A stretch of 64,000 nucleotides of DNA, from contig JAPXFQ010002688.1 in the NCBI GenBank assembly GCA_028564705.1, forward strand, positions 1,736,001-1,800,000. Reading direction: 5' to 3'. Shown in pieces: positions 51,279 to 60,200 of the stretch; positions within the stretch are counted from its first letter, which is position 1, and the number at the start of each line of letters is the position of its first letter. The DNA comes from Apricaphanius iberus (taxonomy: Eukaryota > Chordata > Actinopteri > Cyprinodontiformes > Aphaniidae). Both the position numbers and the translations under genes were made by a program. The notes beneath the pieces were generated by a model. It saw only the letters and a list, made by a program, of their open reading frames with translations, did not search any database and had not been told where the DNA came from.

Positions 51279-54200
51279 CGACTTGGTATTACTATCTTTG
51301 TGGGGACCAAAAATTGGAAGTTTACTATCCAAGTGGGGACCGACCTCCCTTGTGGGGACCAAAATCCCGGTCCCCACAAGTTTGAAGCAATTTTTGAGGC
51401 TTAAAATTTGGTTTTAGTGTCAGGGTTACACTTAGGTTATGGTTAGGTTGGGGTAAGGGTCAGGGTTAGGCATTAATTTTTGATGGTTAAGGTTAGGGTA
51501 AGGCGCTACGGAAAACATTATGTCAATGAGAAGTCCCCACAAGACATAGAAACCCAACATGTGTGTGTGTGTCTGTATGTGTGTGTGTGTGTCTGTGTCT
51601 GTGTGTGTGTACACCAAACTGGTGTTTTGAATGTTTGTTGTAATCCACATTCACCTTGGCCCTTTGAAGTAGTTTTTTGTTGTCCCGGTTGAGCTCGAAG
51701 GCCTCTTGGAAGTCAAGGTTGGTGGAGGCAAGAGAAATGGTGAGGTTGACCCCTCCTATGTATGAAAGGATGGCATACTCTGACAGGGCATGCAGAGCCA
51801 CGCATGTGTCCTGAAGAGAGGGGTTAAATATCATGCTGGGCTTTTGAGATCAGCGTACAGTGATAGGAAAAACAATATTTCTTCAAAAAAAATGTTTTTG
51901 TCAAACTTAAATCTTCCAGTACATTGAAACAATTGTTTAATATCAGAGAAACATAACCTGAGTAATTACAAAAAGCAGTTTTTAAGGATCCATCTATCCA
52001 TTGTTTATACCCACTTACAAGGTAGTTGGTCAGACTTGATGTGAGAATGAATGGAGCAAAACACAGGTTATAGTTGGATTAGGAGTGTGGGGCAGAAGTT
52101 TACCTTCCAGTATGACAGTGACCATAAAGTGTGCATTTTAAGTAGGTGTAAAAATTCAGAAAAAATGCAGCAAGTATTGAAAGTTTAAGTTCAAAGGGGG
52201 TTTCCTGCATTCTGTCTGATTTTGAGTTGTTTTGCAAAGAAGAGTAGGCAAAAGTTTAAAACTTTAGATGTCCAAAGTCAGAAGTGACGAACCCCAAAAC
52301 TGCTGTGAAGTGTTATTCAACAAAGTATTGATTCAGCGGTTCCAAATTCTAATTCACAGGAGACTTCTATGAAATTTTTTGGACATGAAAACCATGAATG
52401 ATTTTTTCTTTAACATCACAATTATATTCTACGTTGTGATACTGACAAGAGGCCATTAAATATAACGTATTTTGTTCTAACACTACATTGAGTGAACATG
52501 TTTAAGAAGTATGATTTCTTTTGCTAAGTACTGTAAATGAATGGTGGAAGAAGAAATCTGCAAAATTTCAATCACTGTCTTCCAAGCCATGTATGAAGTT
52601 TTTGCTGAATTGGAGAGCACCTTTGGTGATAGGCTATTGTCTCCTAGGAGCACGAAGGAGTATTATCGTAGGTCCTCCCTTCCAGCAGCTGTAAAACGTT
52701 TTGACCATCACTCCTCCCAGCAAACTCCTTAAGTATTTACGTCCCTATTGTTATCGGCACATTTTTTTTCCATTTCAAAAAACATCACTATTATTAGTTG
52801 CACAGTTTTTTTCCTTCTTGTAAGTAACTTGTTGTTTCTTACTAAATGGTAAATGGGCTGAACTTATATAGCGCTTTTCTAGACATACTGACCACTCAAA
52901 GCGCATTCACACTCACATTCATACACCGATAGCCAACATAGCTTGGTAGGATGATGTAGAATTTTTGGGGTTAAGAGCCTTGCCCAGGGGCACATTGAGA
53001 TGTGACTAGAGGAAGCTCGAATCGAACCTACGACCCTCCAATTGCAAATCAACTACTCTACCACTGAGCCACAGTCACAGCTAATGTAGATAAAATGTCT
53101 GAATTAAAAAAAACTAAATTGATCGCACCTTGATGAAATCATGAAAAAATTAATCTCCATCTGTTATCTCAGTATCTTACCCCTTAAATTTTCTTTTAAA
53201 AAATCATCTCTGTCATTAAGTCTGATTGTAGGTAGGTAGGTAGGTAGAAACTTTATTAAACCCAAAGGGAAATGTCCTTGTTGCAGTAGCACACAGTCAT
53301 GGAAGTCTGGCACAGCCAGATTAGATAAATAACTAATAAAGTCAGATAAAAATCAGGACAATCAATAAAAGCTAGTCAATGACAATCTGCCTCCTCAAAC
53401 ACAGGGTAGAACTATTGTACAAAGAAATTGCAAAGTGGAGGAATGATTTCCAAAACCTTTCTCTATGGCAATGAAGTTGTCGCAGTCAATAGTTAACACA
53501 TTCCTTCTGTCAGGTGTCTTCCCCCAGGCCTTAAAAACAGGAGTTATCAAACCACTACTAAAGAAGAACAACCTGGACAACACATTAATGCAGATCTACA
53601 GGCCAATCTCTAATCTCCCATTTATCATCAAGATTATTGGAAAAGCTCTTTCAACAGTTAAATAACTTCCTAAGGAACGATCAAGAGTAACCCCTAAGTT
53701 TCAGTTAATACAGCTATAAACTATTGATTAGGCCTCAAATCTAGGTGAAATAATGGACTCAGACCAATGTCACAAAAGGACCTTGACAGAATCATCTATG
53801 GAACAGCGTCCTCACAGGTCTGCCTAAAAAGTCAATCAGACAGCTGCAGCTGATCTAGAAAGCTGCTGCTCGCCTCCTCACTAGAACCAGAAAAGAAGAG
53901 CACATCACCCCATTTCTATAGTCCTCACACTGGCTCCCTGTAGCTCAGGCAATAGACTTCAAAATACTCCTACTAGATTAGAAATCATTAAATGGCTTAG
54001 CTCCAAATATGTTGAAGACCTGTTGCCACCCCTCAGATCCTCCAGCTCTTGTCTACTTATCATCCCTAGACTTAGAACCAAACATGGAGAAGCAGCTGTC
54101 ATTTTCTATGCTCCCCTTATCTGGAGAAAACTTTGATGACTGCAAAGCTGATAAAACTCTGAGCTGCTGTTTTATCCTTTTCATTTTTTATTTTCTATAA

Positions 54201-57200
54201 CTGTTCTGCAGTTTTTTTCAAGTTTCGTTTGTTTCTTTACCATCAAATCATCTAAAGCACCTTGAATTACCTTGTTGAAAGTGTGCTATACAAATAAAAT
54301 TGCCTTGCCTTGAAGTTATCCTACTTAATTCCAATTTTTTTTATAATCTGAGTATGCTCTTTTTAATAACTGAACAGTATTATTTTATTCCTAATGTTGT
54401 ACATTTGCCCTTCTTGTACAGTCTCTTATTATTTTTCTGTTTTTGTATTTTTAATCTTTGTTTAAATATGCATGTTACAATTTACCTTTAAGTTGCTGCT
54501 GATGTACCTGAATATCCCCACTCTGGGACATTAAAGGATATTTATATTCTTTCCTTCGCTATTCCATTCTACATAAAATAAATCATAAATACATTTTCAA
54601 AAATTACCTGTGTGGAGGAGAAGCCACCCAAAGCATTCCGTTGCTGGGAGAGCCACTTGACAACAGGCAGTGCAGAAGCAACATCTCCCAGGAAAGTGTA
54701 GGTCAGAAGACCATAGGCTGTCATCTCCACCTCTGCTGACACAACTTGGAGCAAACAACTACATTTAGTGACAATTCTTGGGGTTGTTTTATTTCCAGGA
54801 ATCAAAATTTTAGCTTTGCCCACTGTGGTTTCATGCAATTTTATTTTTATTAACAAGGTTGACTTTAAAACTAGAGTACAGACATTTAACACCAGACCCC
54901 AAAAAATATTTTTTTTTTGTAATTTTTTTTCCAATACGCACCTGACTGAGAGAGACCATCATTGAAGCCCATGAAAGTATCTTCATTGGTCACTGTGCTT
55001 CCAGTCAGACTCCAGTGGGTGAGCCCATCTACAAAAAGAAAGGTGGTGAAGGAAAGAAGTAAGTAGATTGGCCACAACAAGCAATACCAATGTGTTAGTG
55101 TAATGATGCCTTAAGCCTAGTTCATTCTTCTCCATCAGCAAGCTTGCACCCAGAACCAGACATATTGACAGAGACGTTTTTCGTTTATAGTTCTCAATTT
55201 CTGTCAGTGTTGTAAAGCAATTCCCTACCAGGACATCAAGGGGTACTGCGTTTTCGTGGCGGATCTGCCTACCATTGCAGTATTGTTTCTGGTTGACTAC
55301 AGTTTATCTTTTCATCAGCTTGTGAACACATTCCCCCCAAAAGGAGCAATGGATGGCATTGATTAAGCTTGAAAGCTTTTTTAAAAGAATTGCAGCTCAT
55401 AAAATACTCTAAAAATGCATGTTATCTAACACAGCAGTCTGTTCTGTTGTTCTCTATACATTCTGATGTTCATAATTGCTAAAAAAAAACATATTAGAAA
55501 AACAGTTATTTCGATATAAAACATGTAGTGCTGCATTGACTACTGATTACAAAGACTATAGAGCACCGTTTTGGTGAAATGATCTTTGGCTGTTGCTGAG
55601 GTGACCAATCACAGTCATACACTCTCCGTTGACTGAAATCCGGCTCTACTCCATCCGTCTTAGCATAGGTGACGGAGAGGCCTTGTGTTGTTGGATAATG
55701 GCGTTGTGTCAATCAGTTTAGTCATAGACCAAGACGTATAAACTAGGCTTTAACAAGCAGCAATCTCTTGTTTCTGCCACTGAAATTGCTCTTGCTGATT
55801 GCTTGTACTACACTATTCTCAGGTTCAGTTGCCATGATAGGAGATGCTATTTATAGAAAGGAATGTCTCTGTGTTTTTCTTTAATGTTATTCATATGCGT
55901 TTAATTAATTATCTCCACACTTGGTGGAAGCATGACTGGAGGTTAAATTCAGATAGCTTTTTTTATTTCTTTCGTAAATATGTTATCCATGGAATTAAAC
56001 TTGAGCTGAATGAAAGTGGTAGCAGTACCCTGAGTGATGGCCATGTGGTTGAGGCGACGTAGGGCTAGTGGAGCATAAGGACTACGGAGCAAAGACAGGG
56101 CATATGCAGACAGAGCTGTGGTATAAGGATCGTTGGCAGAGTACATGTTGCTTTCCAAGAAATCCTTGGCTTTAGCCACTGCCACCTTCTGGTCCTGTAT
56201 TTAAAGTCAAAAGAAAAACAAACGTGGGTTTATGTTGGTATCAAATACCACTCAGATTTGTCTTTAAAAAAGTATTAAAATAATGCACTCTGAAAAAGTT
56301 TTAAGGCCCTTTATAAGAGAAACAAGCACACAACATCACAGATTGTCTCCACCATACTTGACCGCAGACATGAGGTGCTTTTCACATATTCATCCTTCAT
56401 TTCACACCCATCCCAACAAGTGTTTTTTAGCAACAAAATCTTAATCTTAGTTTTATCTCTCCAAAACAGATGGTTCCAGTTAGTCTTGATTGAGATGATC
56501 AAACAACACTTGTTTATGTTTTTGATGGTAGAATATTTGTGAGATCTCATATAAACAATCAATAGACATGTATATAGTGCTTAGTGCTTGTTTGGGAGAC
56601 TTGGTGAGCCCAAGCCGCACTGCAGTAAACTAGAAAACTCTGAAGATTCTTTTATATCATATTTCTCTCTGTGAATGGTTGCACAATAAATGTAGGTCCT
56701 CATGAACTTATAGTCAGTGTTATATTATCTACATATATCCAGAAATCAGAAACTCATAGATTACAAATAGATTACATTGTACATAGATTACAAATGAATA
56801 ATCTAAATAAATACTTTATAAGTGTGTAAAAAACCCTTTTCTTTTGTTAAAAAAAATCTCTCTTATTTTACCCACTTCATAAATGCACCTAAATAAAATT
56901 CAAGATTTGTCTTAAATTTTCAAAGTGAGATTATACTACTGCAACAAATGAGGGACCAACAAATCTGTAGGGATCATCCTGACTGGTAGTTCTCAGTACA
57001 TAAATGTAATAAATACATAGTGTCTTCTCCAATTTTTGTTGTTTTTTTTGTCTGTTTTTGGCACAGTATGAATCTAATATTAACTCAATTTGCATGCAAG
57101 GATTTATGGTTTACTTTTGTCCTGGCCACCATTAAGTGGCTCACCAGTTCCTTTTGCCCAAACGGAGTACTTATATAAACATTTATTTTGTCCTTAAAAA

Positions 57201-60200
57201 GTTAACTACTTTGTTTTCGTGCAGAAGTGAACCTTCCTCTCATCCATTAGATTATAGTCCTCTAGAGCCATCTTGCTGCAATTGCCACCGTTGACAAAAA
57301 TTAATTGAAATGGGAAAGGTCAAAGTATGGCATCAAAGTGAAGAATGAATCTATTTTTATCAGTTGTATTAGGGTACATTCTAACAAGAATCACTCTAGG
57401 GATATACTGAAGCATGAAGGTGGAGAGACTGGTGGACGGAAAAGGGCTAAAAAAAAAACATAAATTCTGCTATTTAGAAAACTGGTGAGGAAAGACAAAG
57501 AGTCTTGAACCTTTATGTTTCAAGAACTTGTATACTGAACTCTCTGATTTTGACGATGGCTTTGACAGAAAGAAAGTTGAAAAAAACAACTCATGATTGG
57601 TCAATATCCAGTAAAGACGGGTTGGAAGAGACAGAACAGTACTAAAGAGGTGTGTTTCATGAGGCCAAAAACTGCCTCTGCATGTCAGTCTGAATGTTTT
57701 GAAGCAGGTACATTCAGAGTGCTGGGGCATAACAAATTTGAGTTGGCCGACTGCCAACATATCCATCTTCACAACTTTCGGGAATGCAGTGATACGTCCA
57801 TACACGAAGCAGCCCCGTGGGATGGGCCACACTTCTTCAAGAAGGATGGTAATAACTCTGGTTGTTTGTTGTTATGTTTGAAAAACTTTGCTTAGAAAAC
57901 TCAGCAGAAAAAAAATGAAATAAACAAATAAATAAATAAAAGAAAATCAAAATTCCACAACAATAAATAAGCAGTTAACTTGCTTTTAAGGGTCTTTTTT
58001 TACATCTGGCAAACACATCACTATTTCCTTCTTTAAAAGCGCACCTCTGAGAAATGGCTATTAAATGAAAGGCATATGTTATTGAACTTACCTCTGTTGT
58101 TATCCCCGTCTCCAAAAGAGCTGTTACCACATAAGCTGTTAGAGATATCTTGCCATGGATTCCTCCCTACAAAAAAAAACATAAGTTAGTATTTGCTTAA
58201 TAAAATAAACTGCTCTGCTACGCCTTGCCCTACCCATATACACAAAAGATGTTGTAAATGTTATATTATCAAAGTCCTTAAAAATATGTATGTGGGTGGG
58301 TGGATGGTTGGATGGATGGATGGATGGATGGATGGATGGATGGATGGATGGATGGATGGATGGACGGACGGATGGATGGATGGATGCCATGGTTTGCAGA
58401 ACAATGCTTGAGGATGGCTCTCTACCTAGACATTCCAAGACAGCATTCAGTCTTGCTGTTAGGAGGCCCGCCATGGCTGCGTTTCACTGTCTAGCATGTG
58501 AGGGACAAACTATTGTCCAGGATGTCAGAGCTGGCCTTCACAAAGTGGTGATTATTGAAGACTACCTCCAAAACTATGGGAGGAATAGGATGTGGTGTTC
58601 ATGCCAGAATGTTCATGCCAACACAAACACACTTGCTTTGTGTGTTTGTGTTGGTGAGGATATCCTCACACAGCAGTGTGTGACCAGTATAATAACCAAA
58701 ATTAGGATGAGCTCCCAAGCAATTCCTCCATGCACTACTCAGGCTCCTGTTTGTTAAATAAGTATGTTTTTAAATTATTTCCTGTTCCTTTAAACTTCAT
58801 TCGTCCACTTCAGTAAATGACTCAAAAGAATTAGCTGCTTGGCATTGACAGAAAAGTTTGTCTTTAGTGGAAATGACATACTCCCCTCTGCGGCTCAACC
58901 CACAATTTAAATTCCCTTACATGTGTGCCACTATTTCAAAAGAGATTAGCAGGCAAGCTGAGTCATAAGCACTCTGCTAATATCTTTGACAAGGTTGGAC
59001 CAAATATCAATGCTACAAACTCAGCTAGGGACTATTGGAAAGAAGGGGGGATTAATTAAGTCTTACATTTGGCAAAACAATGGCCAGCTTTCTACCTACA
59101 TTTTTATTTAGATTTAAATTTGAATTTACAGGTAGAGAAATACAGAACTGCTTCAATCTTACATCCTCCAAACACAGACCTACCTGCAGGTCTTTATTGA
59201 GGATGCGTCCCATGGCAGGAAAGGAACCATCCTCTCGCTGATGTTTGATGAGCCAAGACTTCGCTGCCCGTAGCTCTTCGGGGTCAATAAAGATAAACCC
59301 TCGAGACTGAGCAAAGGACTTCAGAACAAACGCTGTCAACCTAGATGAAAGAATGATGGAGTTTAAAGTGCTGGCAAGAAGAAGAAAAATTAAGACCCTT
59401 AAAGCTCTTTTACAGCATCTTCTAAAAAATATTTGTAAATAAACATTACCCTTTACAAGACAACCACTGGATATACCGATGTTTTTCAACAAGCCACCCG
59501 CTTTCAATTTGTCATCAGAGGACAGGAATGTATAGATGATTTGATGAAATGGAAGGAAGAAGAAAGGAAAGAGGAGTCGACCAGAAGGGTGCGGCACAGT
59601 TTGATCAGTGCAACCGGATGCAACAGCTGTGCTCTTGAAAATGTGAAACTGTACACGAGCCAATAGAGCATGTTTCTGGTTGGGAGTAAAACATTCCCGA
59701 AAAGCATTCCTCAACTTAGGAAAGCACAGATCCTCAGAACGAAGTTCTGTGAATCCGGCCGGCCCGGGACTGCAAATAGGAGTTAATGAGCTTTGGTTTC
59801 CTTGGGCTACGGGCAAGAAGAGTCAGTGGAGCTAAATCGGGGACAGCCAGGTCAGTCTTGGGTACATGGCTGATCTCATAAATATACATAAACAATAGAC
59901 TTCCTGGTAGTGAGTGGAAGCTGCTGTCTTTGGCCAGTAACTTATGTGGCAGCAAGTCTTCCATTACAGCAGCCCTCATCAGAGTTGGGTAACTGTAGGT
60001 GAGGTAAGTTGTTTACCAAGCAAAGAAAGAAAAATGAGATGGAAAGGAAGGAAAACACAAACAGGTCACACATTACATTCCTAATGTGGCCCACAAGTGA
60101 GATCATAATCCAAGAAATTAGCAACCGGGGGATATGTAGGGGAAAAAAATAACGTACACACATAAACCAAAAACATAAAACCTTTCCTGACTGGAAGGTA

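Noticed and set aside
51096..51404. IYIYIY-repeat frames on both strands
   Set aside because: Translation of the TA microsatellite.
51400..51510. Interstitial telomere array
   Set aside because: GGTTAGG words are irregular and belong to a dispersed fish repeat, not a (TTAGGG)n tract.
58310..58386. CRISPR-like direct repeats
   Set aside because: Simple tetranucleotide microsatellite without spacers, in a eukaryotic genome.
58290..58757. 155-codon frame with MDGW repeats
   Set aside because: Produced by the GGAT microsatellite; no family signature after it.
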